Assembly (NCBI RefSeq): GCF_000234665.1
Contig: NC_018335.1
Location: forward strand, 1,116,001-1,180,000
Source of the DNA: Leishmania mexicana MHOM/GT/2001/U1103
Lineage: Eukaryota; Euglenozoa; Kinetoplastea; Trypanosomatida; Trypanosomatidae
Length of the DNA stretch: 64,000 nucleotides
Direction: 5' to 3'
Within the stretch, counting starts at the first letter, position 1, and every line of letters begins with the position of its first letter. Made by a program: the position numbers and the translations under genes. Shown one piece after another: positions 42,290 through 52,386 of this stretch. Below the pieces are notes generated by a model. That model worked only from the letters and a program-made list of their open reading frames with translations. It made no database searches and was not told where the DNA came from.

Positions 42290-42886
42290 CTACACACCAT
42301 TGAACCCCTTGTTGCTTCTCACGCAAGATTCGAGAATGTCAATGTCGCTTTTATCTCGGATAACCCGAAGGAAGGCGTATGACGGACATTCTCCCCCGCT
42401 CAGCGTTGGTGCCAAGCAGTAGTATGTTTGTTTCACCACCATCGCCGTATGAAGAAGAGTTGGCCTCTGAAGCGCCAGCGAATACGACAAATCTTTTTGC
42501 AATCCCACGTGTAGATATTTGACACCGTGCACATACCCGTCACGTAGCTGCAACGCGATTTCTATCAAAGGCCCCTTGTACGTCCCGTCTCTAGACCGTG
42601 CGTATTGACGAGCTTGAAACCGAATCCTTGAGCACGTGTATGCCCTTCGGTCAGCATCCTCGTCTGAATTGAAGATGGCTTTATGCGCTTCTGAAAGCAC
42701 CGAATTGTAGATGCCTCTTGTCTCGCTATGATTCAGTGTTCGCGCATCGCCGTAGCGTGATTTCAGCGCCTCTTTCTGATAATTGAGCAACAGATCGTGC
42801 ACGGGCTCAACACTGTCTTCATCTGGAAGATTAATCAGAAGAAAGATGGCACAGAGAGTGACAACCAGAGTCCCAAATAGGTTCAT
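42290..42886 (-). CDS. Small signal-anchored protein of unknown function
   Basis: Not recognised. This 198-residue protein is the first gene of the leftward array. It has an uncharged N-terminal hydrophobic segment (residues 3-19, LFGTLVVTLCAIFLLIN) that could be a signal peptide or anchor. A mixed-charge domain follows with EPVHDLLLNYQKEALKSRYG and six cysteines, among them one each in YTCSRI, YYCLAP, GGECP and ESCVR, compatible with disulfides in the secretory pathway. Codon use is AT-richer than in genes further left. The start is the only ATG before the hydrophobic segment. Confidence 0.7.
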   Translation of the reverse strand: MNLFGTLVVTLCAIFLLINLPDEDSVEPVHDLLLNYQKEALKSRYGDARTLNHSETRGIYNSVLSEAHKAIFNSDEDADRRAYTCSRIRFQARQYARSRDGTYKGPLIEIALQLRDGYVHGVKYLHVGLQKDLSYSLALQRPTLLHTAMVVKQTYYCLAPTLSGGECPSYAFLRVIRDKSDIDILESCVRSNKGFNGV

Positions 42887-44299
42887 TTCGTCACAAGTGT
42901 AATGATAGCTTCAAAGGTGCAAATGAGAAATGGAAAGGTGAAAAGGTAGATCATTACCTTACAAACAGTTGTCTCATCAATCGCCAGTATACGCTAGGAT
43001 GCTGCGTCATACGACACCACTTCGAAGGCTGACACCACGTCCACAGTTATGCACCCAACGCATGATGCCATTTTTCCATAGCGGCGTGCCAGTTCGTGTC
43101 AGCGCCACGTCGGCTTCCAAAATACGGTCAGAACATATGTGAGCACATTAACGGTCAAAAGCGCTTCTTTTTCAGCAAACAACCCTCACCTCCCGAGCTC
43201 AATGGAGAAGAATGACAAGCCAAATATTCCCAAGGCACAGCAGCAAAGAGTACGCTCCTCTAACAATTAGACCTGTACCGTGATACAAAGCTGCAAAAAG
43301 AAACAACCGTTGGGGATGAGTGTGAATGAGCTGTCAAAGGGTTACTCTTCTCACAGCCTCGAATCTGCCCCATACACATCTCCAGAGAATTCGCTGCCTC
43401 TGTTGATGTGTTACGATCATGTTCGCAGCCTGTGCGTCGTTGAACCTTGTCGATTTCAGAAAACAGCTTATCATACCCGTTGTGGAACACTTGGACGTCC
43501 AAAATAGCCACGTTTCTATCGTCGATAAGCCTCTCACGGCCCACAAAAGCAAAGCACCAGCATCCCAATGGGAAAAAAGACTCCTACGCGGCTCGCATCG
43601 GCCTCTTAACATCTGCTGAAGCAAGTCCACGCACTGATTACCCCCTAAGGAGCTCCTTTGCCCGCCTAGAACTGCGCAAACATGTCCCACACACACACAT
43701 ACTTTTCACTTCCACGGCACCGTGAGTGTCACCGTTCACACAACCCCAATCGCACAGCCCTTCACAAAGAAATCGAAAGCTCATTGCCTGAGTGATCACT
43801 ATCAGCCACACTCGACAAACTCCACGTGTTTCGAGCCCAGCACTTTCACGAAACTTCAGAAAGTTTCATAGTACCCAAGAACAGGGGCTATAATGAAGCA
43901 CAAAAGAACATAAGACCCCGTGGCGCGGTGAGATGATGACAGGTCTTTGAGATGTTCAGTGGTACATCCCTACCTGGAGCAGTGCCCAATCACAGAAACG
44001 TGCGCGAACAGCCGGCAACAGTGTCGAGGCACTATTCGCAAACTGAACGCCCTCAGCACACGCGGATTCTAGGTCAAACTTAAGCGTCGCTTTATATGCA
44101 TTTCCCAAGCTTCTCAGACACCCCACCTGCTGCACATTGTTTGCCAACGAACGAACACTGCCGGCACGACACCAACCTCCCTGCCCGCCCTCTCCCCTGC
44201 AGTCCCACACGCGCTTTAGATACTCACCCCCCACTGTTTCAGGACACCTTGACAACGAGGTGTTCCGTGACGTTCTGTTTGGGAAAGCCAGGCTACTCC

Positions 44300-44560
44300 T
44301 CCTTCCCTCCTCACCCCCGCTAATGCCAAACCGCTTCTGTCAGACCCAGCAAAAAGCGCCTACATCTCTGGGAGGTCAGATCGATGGATTGATGCTCATA
44401 TCCGCAGTGGGGTCTCACATGGTGTTGCGCCAGGAAGATCCGCGACGGTGAACACGTTTGCACCACCCATGCGATAGGCAAAGCGCCAACGTGACCCGAA
44501 CGCATCTTTCGCCCGGACTTCACACTGCCTCTTGGCGTTGGGCCTTGGCGGTTGCCGGGC
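44300..44560 (-). mobile_element. SIDER-like repeat, copy C
   Basis: Positions 44443-44477, reverse-complemented, match copy A 1676-1710 at 29 of 35 bases with only transition differences. Similarity continues at a lower level to about 44310, including a conserved block with GGACCCC/AGACCCC spacing. It lies inside the strand-switch region in the same orientation as copy B. Boundaries are uncertain. Confidence 0.5.
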
Positions 44561-45339
44561 GCGCGCGGAAAAGACACGCCAAAAAGAAAACTCACAGCGA
44601 AACGACCCAACATCCCCTGACCGACACTGCCGTTCACGAACGGGGGTGAGCTAGCGCATCAACTTTTTGAACCAGCCAGGGTTCTCATTCTTGCCCTTAA
44701 AAAAACCATCGATCTGTTCAGCCCACCCGAAAGAGCGACGAGTAATACCCTAGCCTCTGCGTGAGAAAACGAGACCCCTTCCCATTATCGAAAGAGGTCC
44801 GTTATCGACCGCTCCGGCATTGCACGCACTTTTGCCTTTATCCGGTTCAAACCCTTCGGTTCTTCGTTCCCCCCCCGCCCCCCGAAAAGCCCCAAACAGC
44901 CAACCCAGACCCCCACACCCAGCCCAATACACCAACCCCACCCCCCCTTACCAACCCGACGTCCCGACACACCGTTCGAACCCAACCCTATGCAACCAGC
45001 CACCTCCTTTCCGAAGGTGCCACAAAAGCCCACCCAGCCAGCGGCCCTCCGTCGAGGACACCACCAAATCTTTCATAGTGAATAACCACTTCTTTAAAAA
45101 TCAAACCTTCCCCAGCAGCTCTTCCACCCGCCAACCAAAATGGCCTTCGCCACCTAACCCCGTCTTTTCCACCATGGCAACGCGAAGAACCCCAAGCACC
45201 CCGCAATCCTATCACCCCCGCCTCGCCAACAACCGCGCCAACATCGGCTTTCATCTTCCCCACAGCCAATAGAAACCCCTTTCTTCTGGGCCCCCGCCCC
45301 GGAGCCTTTAGGCGCACCAAATTCCAGCTACACACACCT

Positions 45340-45830
45340 GGCGGAGAGGCCTGGCAGCCCCCTTACGCATGCCGATGCCGAACCACCCCTCATGGCGACA
45401 GGGTCGGGCACCCACAACGTAGGAGGGTCAGAGTGACTCATTGCTAACGATGTCGGCGGTGAGGTGCTGGATGGCGCTGCGTCAGGGAGGGGCCCGCCAC
45501 TGTGCGCACGCCTGCGCCGTCCGCATGGTGGGCGAAGCGTCAGCGTGACCGGGGCGTGCCCCACCCGGTCCTCGCACTGCCCGCGGGTGTGGGGAAGCCT
45601 GGGCAGCCTCGGGGGATGCGCCGCGTGGCAGTCAGCGTGGCCGGGGGCGGCGGTGGGGCGGCATGCGAGACGTGGGGGGCGGGTGGTGTTTGGGGTGAAG
45701 GCGCTGCCCGCATGCCTGAGGCGGCGCATTGCTGCAGCGCGTGTGCACGGCTGCCTCGCAGCCCGCGATGCGCCTCTGACGGGGCGAAGCTTTATGGGCG
45801 CTCTAAAAACATGACGGTTTGGAGGGGGAA
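45340..45830 (-). mobile_element. SIDER-like repeat, copy B
   Basis: Reverse-complemented, this segment follows copy A over most of its length. It shares a GTGCACACGCG block near 45750-45760, a CAGTGCGAGG block near 45575-45585, the CACCGCCGACATC core at 45449-45462 and GACCCTGTC at 45398-45406, in the same order and spacing as copy A. It is GC-rich and shows no open coding frame. Confidence 0.55.
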
Positions 45831-47890
45831 AGCGCGATGAGGGAATCGCCTGTGGAAGATGCTTTGCCCAAGTCGATAAAAATAAAATATGGGGCATCAG
45901 TTTCTGAAGAACTTTTGGCTTTTCGTACCGCGCAGAACCGGTGTTGAGGGGGCCCTTGCTACGTTTTGTTGGGCCTTTTGGTGTCCTCTTAGGCGCTCTC
46001 GCATTTTATGCTCGCAGCTCTAGTTATGAAAGCTCTTTGGGTGCAGGGAGGGTGTTATATTTTTCCGTTTCTTGAAAATCCTGAGGAAGATATTTGCCGA
46101 TGAACCGCCCGCACGAAAAGAACGCCACCAAGAAAACGCTTTTGGTCTTCGGAAACTCCCCCTGAAAAGTTAACATTTTAGGAAAATGCTTGGGTGAGAC
46201 GTGTGGCGCGTGTGGTAACACAATGTTTTTTGAAAAAGAGGACGGCGGCGCCCGCGCCTGTGTAATCCGGGTTTCCCCAAGAAGGATAATCTTGGAGGAT
46301 ATAAAATCGAAACTGAGGCTGTTGGTTTCCAGGTGCGGTCAAAAGATGGTTTCAAGTGGGGTTTTAAGATGTGGGTAATCTGTGAAACTGAAGAAATCGC
46401 GCCGGCGGGGGGGGTGGCTGCTGCTTACGGGGTCCCTGGGGAACGTCTTCCCAAATTGTGTTCCAACCGACGCATCCACACCTGTAAAACGTGCGGAATC
46501 TGTTTCCAAAGTGCAGATTCGTAGTTGATGGGTTTTTGTTTATGTTCACAAGTGATCTTGTGGGTGCTTTCGGTCCCGCTTGGCGGCTTCGGTTTTTGGT
46601 GGTGAATCGCTGGGGCTCATACGTGTTCGCGCCTTTTGTTTTGCTCCATAGGGGGTCCAACAAAAGGCGTACCAAGTGGTTGGTCTCACTATGGTGTGCG
46701 CCAACAGGGGTGTTCCTACGTCTGTTTTGCTCGTTTTGTCCCTGTTTTACTTTCAGCTGGAAAAACAACTTCAATACGGATTGCGGGATTGTTTTTTTTT
46801 TACGGTCTTTCGCATTTCTGCGGGGGGGGTTCGTTAAGTGTGTGGAAAATCTGCAATCTGTGGTGTTGAATCGCAAGCTGGTTTTGTGCCGTGTTGGCTT
46901 TATGGGTCGGGTGATGTTGCTGTATCAAGTTGATCGGATGTGTTTTTGGCTTCTCGATGTGTTTGTGGGGGTTGTCGCTGCCATGAGGCGGGTGTCGTTT
47001 CACGAGGGGTCGTAAACGTTTCCTTGGGTTCGGTGGTGAAGTGGCTGCAAATCTTTGTTTCTGATGGTTGAAAGATTCGCCGGCTTTCACCACATTTCGG
47101 GGAAGGAGATGCGGATAAAACGATGGTGGGTCCGGGGGCACATGACAGGATTCAGGTTTTTGGGGCATGGCATTCTCACTTCCACAGCGGGTGAAATGCT
47201 TCGGGTGCGTGAATGGCCGATCGAAAACTTTTTGTTGGAGCAGGGAGGGGGATTTGCTGCTTAGCCAAGCCGGAGTGTTTTTGGTAAGATGCTCATCGGG
47301 TTTGGGTCATGGCACTTAGTCAAATGGTTGCAATCTGCACTGCTTGCTTACGTGGCGCCCACGTTCGAATGATTGGTGTGGGAAAGGGGGCGTGAGTCTG
47401 CTGGGTTGTTTGGTTAGAGAGGAGAGAGGCAGGCGGGTCTTTCGTGAAAAGTATCTAACCGTAGATTGTTTGTTTGATATTGCAGCGCTGAAGTGGCTGA
47501 GTAAGGTGTCGACAGAGAGGAATGAAGGCTAAAAGGCGGGTCCGGGGCCGGTGAACGGACTCATGCAGGCGAATCTAAGGTATTCTTTGCTTCGAACGCG
47601 AGAGTTTTCCAAAGTTAAAAGAAGAGGGGATGACTTGATGTTTGGCTCCAAACACACCTTCCTGTGTGTTTGCATCGCCGTGGCGGTGACAGTACTGGAT
47701 TCTACGTTCAACTTTATTTTGTACTGTTCTGTGCAGTGTGAAAAAAAATCAGTGCGGGGATGCGATCGCCCGTCATTCATGTACACAGCTCCTACCTCCC
47801 GACTTTGACGATTCTTTGACGGCTGCCTCATAGTGCCGCTGGACGATGACTGGCATTTTTTCGTGATCAAGCTTTCGTGGCCCAACAATT

Positions 47891-47924
47891 CTTCTGCTTG
47901 CCTTCCTGTCTTTCTTTTCACAAG
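47891..47924 (+). promoter_or_regulatory. Probable spliced-leader acceptor for NTAQ1
   Basis: A long CT-rich tract (47891-47919) is followed by ACAAG, the first AG, at 47923-47924. The ATG at 47970 lies 46 bases downstream. This supports 47970 as the start, since the open extension back to 47877 begins with GTG and lies upstream of the acceptor. Confidence 0.6.
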
Positions 47925-47969
47925 CTAGTGAAGGGTGTTGCAAAGGGAATACAAATTGGCGCCACGACA

Positions 47970-48695
47970 ATGAAGCATCCTCTTTTCTATGCTTTTTGCT
48001 ACTGCGAAGAAAATGTGTACAAATTTCTAGAGACAATTTCTGCAATGAGCGATTTCTTTGACCGAAGCTGTGCTGTTTTTATGACTTCCTTTTGCTGTGC
48101 ACCCTGCGATGAAGCTCTCAACGAGTGGACTTCTGTCGTGCCATATCGGCCCTACGAATCTTCAGAGTTTGGGAAGGACATCACAACATGGGATTACCAT
48201 GTGATTGCTCTCGTGCGGGCGACGCGCACTGGTAAGTGGTACGTTGTTGATCAGGACTCACGGTTGTCACCTACAGAGGATACCGAGCTGGGTTCATTAG
48301 CTCCACACTTCATTGATCTTGACAAATACGTCACGCAGGTATTGTTTCTCGATACAGCTGTCACAAATGGTGTCTGTTCTGAGCTAACAGAACTTCTGAA
48401 CCGGGTGCGTTATCGGGTTATTGAGCGAGACGATTATCTCTCCTTTTTGAGAAGTGATCGGTCTCACATGCAGAAGGAACCGGGGGTGTATCGAACGATG
48501 CCACCACAGTGGCCTTTAATCAACGGGTGCTCTACTTGCGTAGGGGATGAGGTTAGGAGAAGAGCAGAGTCAGCATTGAGTGCGCTGCCGTCGACTTTAA
48601 GGGCTAACAACCTTGTATGTTTTATTAATACGACCAATAACACAATCCCAGGGGTAATTATCGACAGACACTCGTTTGCAGATTTTTTTCGATAG
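47970..48695 (+). CDS. NTAQ1: Protein N-terminal glutamine amidohydrolase (NTAQ1)
   Basis: The enzyme deamidates N-terminal glutamine to glutamate, creating a secondary destabilising residue for the Arg/N-degron pathway. The 241-residue protein contains all the family landmarks. CYCEENVYKF carries the catalytic Cys (residue 12). The signature WDYHVIAL carries the His. VVDQDSRLS carries the catalytic Asp. FLRSDRSHM and the proline-rich PPQWPLI follow. It is about 35 residues longer than human NTAQ1, mostly at the C-terminus. It is the first gene of the rightward array. Confidence 0.93.
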   Translation: MKHPLFYAFCYCEENVYKFLETISAMSDFFDRSCAVFMTSFCCAPCDEALNEWTSVVPYRPYESSEFGKDITTWDYHVIALVRATRTGKWYVVDQDSRLSPTEDTELGSLAPHFIDLDKYVTQVLFLDTAVTNGVCSELTELLNRVRYRVIERDDYLSFLRSDRSHMQKEPGVYRTMPPQWPLINGCSTCVGDEVRRRAESALSALPSTLRANNLVCFINTTNNTIPGVIIDRHSFADFFR

Positions 48696-48811
48696 CTGTC
48701 AAAAAACTACTTTGAGTGCGATGAAGCACTGCCACTACAGTAACAGGGTTTCCTTTTGTGGATTGTGGCGTGCTGGGTGACGTTTGCGCACCTTTTCCTT
48801 CTGTGCGTTTG

Positions 48812-51469
48812 ATGTCGTCTTTTCCGATGTCGAGGATAATGACCTTCATACCTTCCTCTTTTCCTTCCTACCTTGTCGCACTCTACAAGTCCACATTCCG
48901 AAAAGCTATAGAGATGGATCGAAGAACGGACGGCACATCTGGTTACTTTAACGATGTTCCGTATTTTACGCCTGTCGAGACGACTGTCTTCTATGAAGCT
49001 GTGCAAAGCTGCCGCTTGCACAGGCTTCCGGCGCATTTGATGGTAAAGCCGAGATCTATTCCCTTCTTTACAAATTCAGACTCTGCGTTAGCACGTGCAC
49101 TGGAAAAAACGGATATGGATAGGAAAGGAAAGCTCAAGGTAGAGTCAAGTGCACCCCTTCCGATATTCACAACAGACTATTCTGCAAATCAGATGCTGTT
49201 TAAGGCTTCCGGCGAAGACTACGTGTCTCTACGCGAGGTGTGCAGCATTTTTGATGCGTCGACAAGAAGGACTGAGCCCAATACCGTCGACATCAACTCG
49301 CTCAACAATGAAGCGATAAATACGGTATGGACTGAGCTGCTTCTCTTCCTCAACAGCTGTAGCAGTTCGGTAGGCAGATTCGTTGTGCACAATATCGATA
49401 CGCTGTGCAGCATGTCTGACGGCTCCTGTGAGTTTCTTGTTTCTCTGCTTTTGGCGGGTGTTGCATCGATTCTACGCTACTATTCTCACATGGGCGATCG
49501 AGAAGCACTTCTGGATTCAGTTTCCGTCGAATTTACCGTTCTCAACACCGAGCTAGGGTCGAGAGTCGCCGACAGTCTCCAGTTTTTTGTGGAAAGAGCC
49601 CTGAGACTGACAGTCTCTCGCTCACGCGAAGACAACTTCAAGGCAGCATACGATGAGCTTATTTCTTCCATACACTGCATAGGGCTCTCTGACGACGACT
49701 GGATGAATACAATCTGCGGCGAGATTGTAGACGGACATGAGATGCTATGCGACAAATATATGGATGCGGCCGTTTCTGAGGGTCTCATCTCACCCATAGT
49801 GCTGCTCATCGCTCCTCCAGAGCCTTCTCTGCGTGTAGCTTTGGAGAAACAAATTTTGGACAGCTACAGCAGCGAGGCTCTACGAGTACAAAGTGACGGA
49901 GAATGGAGGCACGGGGAGTTTAATAAAAAGGAACCTCTTGTTTTCATCTGCAGCTCTTATTGGCTTGTTGAGCAGATGAGTGTGCCGAAGGGAGATGGCT
50001 TGCTACACCGGCTGAACGTGCAGATCATAGTGCATGGTGGGTTCTGCGAAATCGGGGACTCCACTGAGGAGGAAATTCTGCGCTGCGTGATCGCCCTGAG
50101 AAGCTGCGGCATTCAATGGGAGGAAATGCGAGTCATGCAGCACAAGGCACCGTCGTACTGGCGACTGGAAGAACCTGTAAGCTTTCGAAGCAACAGCGCA
50201 CTGGCGCAAGAGTGTGCCAACGTGCTTCTCCTTCTGTTCCGCCGCTTTCTCACTCCATATTCTTCTTTCAGCAAACAGCCGTACACGTCGCTTCCGCGCG
50301 ACATTTTTTGCTCACGCCGAGGGTGGGATCTCTACCACAGGCTGACGCAAGCGCTGCGTCTCGCCGGGGTCCTGGCGCCTGAGTCGGCTGCTCCCTTCGA
50401 AACGATTGAGTTGACGGTCTTGGGCCGATTTTTATCGTACCGGTTTCGAATCGGAGAAGAGGTGCTGATCGGTGACACGCTTACTGTCACTGATGGAAAA
50501 GCCATTTTATGGGCGTTTTTGTTTCGTCAACCGCTAAACGTTCCCCTCGACGTTATCAAAAGCTGTCATGCGTTTGATTCGTGGGTGGATGCTGCGGTTG
50601 CAAACTTCTGCAAAGCGTACCGACTGGAGTTCGAACCCGAGGCGAGTACACCACGAAAAGCACTTGTTGCGCAGCTGGCGCTTTTCGGAATTGGTGACTG
50701 TGCCGTTCGGGACAGAGTGCACTATCTCCTTAGTTCACCCAGTGGCGTTCGGCTTCCGCTGAGACAACACCTTGTCACGGCAGCGCCTACAAGCTGTCGT
50801 GGATGGTACGAGCAGGCTCCCTTGAATGCAGGCCTTGCCCTGGAGAAAAAAGAGGTGAATGTCTTCTGCCTACCCCCTAAGTCGGCATACTGTGAGCTGG
50901 AAGCGGTGGAGAAGGGGGTGGGTTTCCACATACAGTGCCCCATGGAGCTTTCATATCCTCTTATTGTTGCACATTCAGTGCTGCACATTTCGCTGCACAA
51001 TGTTTGCGTTTTCAGTGAAACTGCTGACCCAAGCATTGTGACTCCGCTCCCTACACACCTTTTGGAGTCGGGCGTGATGTCAAGCTTGTTTGAAGTGACG
51101 AGAGGCAATGCTGGTTTCTGGCTCGACGGCGTCATGAATGAAATTGTGTTGACGTCCTCTGCCTCCTCTGTGCTTGCCCCTTTGACGCTGCAAGGAAGGC
51201 AATACATACCATACTGCGAACGTGCGCTTTTCACGCGAAAAAGGCTTCGGGAGGAGAGAGAGACAGTCCAAGTCGGCAAATCGGAAGACTTCAAAGGCAC
51301 ACTTCCGCGAACCGCAGCGGAGCGCAGCGCTGTGGAGGAGCTGGCGGAGCTTATCAGGACAATTGGGCGAGAAAAAGCAGAAAAAGCCGTCCGTGGTAAG
51401 AAAGGATTCAGCTTTTTGGAGCCGTCACATGAGCTTTACCCATTCTACCTCTATAATTTGAAGCTGTGA
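48812..51469 (+). CDS. Large protein ending in a SURP (SWAP) module
   Basis: The 885-residue protein is mostly unrecognised: a Ser/Cys/Leu-rich, probably globular helical body with no membrane segments. The last 50 residues read as a SURP module: AVEELAELIRTIGREKAEK, then FSFLEPSHELYPFY. This matches the family pattern of a hydrophobic helix with a central G, followed by F-x-F-L and a final aromatic pair. SURP modules occur in splicing factors such as SF3A1 and SFSWAP, so a role in RNA splicing is inferred. The frame opens at a GTG (48758). ATG candidates are 48812, 48827 and 48839; an AG at 48833-48834 after a pyrimidine tract would favour 48839. Confidence 0.8.
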   Translation: MSSFPMSRIMTFIPSSFPSYLVALYKSTFRKAIEMDRRTDGTSGYFNDVPYFTPVETTVFYEAVQSCRLHRLPAHLMVKPRSIPFFTNSDSALARALEKTDMDRKGKLKVESSAPLPIFTTDYSANQMLFKASGEDYVSLREVCSIFDASTRRTEPNTVDINSLNNEAINTVWTELLLFLNSCSSSVGRFVVHNIDTLCSMSDGSCEFLVSLLLAGVASILRYYSHMGDREALLDSVSVEFTVLNTELGSRVADSLQFFVERALRLTVSRSREDNFKAAYDELISSIHCIGLSDDDWMNTICGEIVDGHEMLCDKYMDAAVSEGLISPIVLLIAPPEPSLRVALEKQILDSYSSEALRVQSDGEWRHGEFNKKEPLVFICSSYWLVEQMSVPKGDGLLHRLNVQIIVHGGFCEIGDSTEEEILRCVIALRSCGIQWEEMRVMQHKAPSYWRLEEPVSFRSNSALAQECANVLLLLFRRFLTPYSSFSKQPYTSLPRDIFCSRRGWDLYHRLTQALRLAGVLAPESAAPFETIELTVLGRFLSYRFRIGEEVLIGDTLTVTDGKAILWAFLFRQPLNVPLDVIKSCHAFDSWVDAAVANFCKAYRLEFEPEASTPRKALVAQLALFGIGDCAVRDRVHYLLSSPSGVRLPLRQHLVTAAPTSCRGWYEQAPLNAGLALEKKEVNVFCLPPKSAYCELEAVEKGVGFHIQCPMELSYPLIVAHSVLHISLHNVCVFSETADPSIVTPLPTHLLESGVMSSLFEVTRGNAGFWLDGVMNEIVLTSSASSVLAPLTLQGRQYIPYCERALFTRKRLREERETVQVGKSEDFKGTLPRTAAERSAVEELAELIRTIGREKAEKAVRGKKGFSFLEPSHELYPFYLYNLKL

Positions 51470-51828
51470 TGCAGCAGAAATCAAAAGGACAAGCGGTACG
51501 ATCTCCACTTCAGCGGCGCAGTAAACGCAGAAGCTCTGAGTACACACAAACCGGAACTGCGAGTGGCAGAGTATAGTAAGCTCTTTTCGATACGAGGTGT
51601 TGAACACCACCCTCTCACTGCTTCTGGGTAGGTTCAGATGGCAGTCTCGTTTTTTCTTTTTCTCATTGTATGCTTCCATGTCGTGTGACCACGGTTCTGT
51701 GCTGTGGCTGTGGGTCGCACAGTCAATCAATTGATCATATCCTCTTCTCGTTTCATTCTCTTATGCCATTTTGCACTATTTAGTCATCCTTATTGCCGCA
51801 CCGTAGCTGTGCGGGTGAGGTCCTTGGT
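51470..51828. other. Intergenic spacer with acceptor
   Basis: About 360 bases. A pyrimidine-rich tract at 51741-51780 ends in TAG at 51781-51783, 46 bases before the next ATG, and is a good spliced-leader acceptor candidate. Confidence 0.6.
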
Positions 51829-52386
51829 ATGGCACTGAGAACACGAAAGGCGATGAAGGAAAGGACTGGTCGCACGAGCAGCTTCTACCGCAGCGCGCTT
51901 GGCGTGACTCTTCTCGTAGCCGTTCTCTGTGCTGTTTCGATGAGCTGGTACAGCTCGCATACATTGTCTCATACGCTGAGCGGCACATGGAGCGCCGCAG
52001 ACGACAAAACTGTCGTCGCTATGTGCGATGGTGGTACCACTTGGAGTGGCACATGCTCCTTAGAGTCGGAGGACTTCCGTTATGAAGGCGCAGTGCTAGC
52101 CTCCCCACTGAGCGCTGGTGGGTGGACTGCTGTTCTCCGATCAAATGCTGGCTACGCCATTCTTCTGAGGCACAAGGAAGGGGCCCTAACAGTTGTGTTG
52201 GAAGACGTTGGAGGTGCTCTTCGCAAAGCCGAGTACGTACGCAGCACTACACGGTCAGAGGATTTTCTGACTGCCTTGCGAGTGAAAGGGAAGTACATTG
52301 GTGCGCTGTTTGTGATGATAGGCACCTACAAATGGATGAAGGTGTCCTTTTTTGGTGCACCGCTGCGCCGTGCGAGGCGTTTCTGA
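51829..52386 (+). CDS. Small single-pass membrane protein of unknown function
   Basis: Not recognised. The 185-residue protein starts at the ATG at 51829 (an upstream open extension begins with TTG). A basic N-terminus (MALRTRKAMKERTGR) precedes one hydrophobic segment at about residues 25-42 (LGVTLLVAVLCAVSMSW), giving type II or signal-anchor topology. A domain rich in beta-type patterns follows: LSGTWSAADDKTVVAMCDG, GGWTAVLRSNAGYAILLRH and LTVVLEDVGG. It ends in a hydrophobic stretch (YIGALFVMIGTY) and a basic tail FFGAPLRRARRF. The GTW-start barrel-like pattern could suggest a lipocalin-type or ER luminal domain, but this is weak. Confidence 0.7.
   Translation: MALRTRKAMKERTGRTSSFYRSALGVTLLVAVLCAVSMSWYSSHTLSHTLSGTWSAADDKTVVAMCDGGTTWSGTCSLESEDFRYEGAVLASPLSAGGWTAVLRSNAGYAILLRHKEGALTVVLEDVGGALRKAEYVRSTTRSEDFLTALRVKGKYIGALFVMIGTYKWMKVSFFGAPLRRARRF

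Larger units (their letters stand above)
42887..47969. promoter_or_regulatory. Divergent strand-switch region (presumed transcription start for both arrays)
   Basis: All genes to the left are on the minus strand and all to the right on the plus strand, so polymerases must diverge from here. No tRNA, rRNA or protein gene is recognised. The left part (42.9-44.0 kb) is of ordinary composition. About 44.64-45.35 kb is very C/A-rich, with C runs at 44869-44883 and 44936-44948. About 45.9-47.3 kb is G/T-rich, with G runs at 46403-46411 and 46820-46827 and a T run at 46791-46801. Two SIDER-like repeats lie on the minus strand. In trypanosomatids such regions lack canonical promoters and carry acetylated and variant histones; that is family knowledge, not seen here. 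Confidence 0.8.

Noticed and set aside
44972..44990. tRNA B-box-like sequence (GTTCGAACCC)
   Set aside because: No matching A box at the right distance and no acceptor or anticodon stems could be paired around it.
44985..45160. CCCTAA-like pieces suggesting telomeric or subtelomeric DNA
   Set aside because: Only isolated ACCCTA or CCTAACCC matches in C/A-rich DNA, never in tandem; explained by base composition.
45328..45897. 189-codon minus-strand frame in the strand-switch region
   Set aside because: It overlaps the SIDER-like copy B and reads as Pro/Arg/Ala-rich low complexity; no domain or acceptor supports it.
46491..47015. 174-codon plus-strand frame in the strand-switch region
   Set aside because: It is Phe/Val/Arg/Cys-rich because of the G/T-rich DNA, has no recognisable motif, and an opposing frame of similar length overlaps it.
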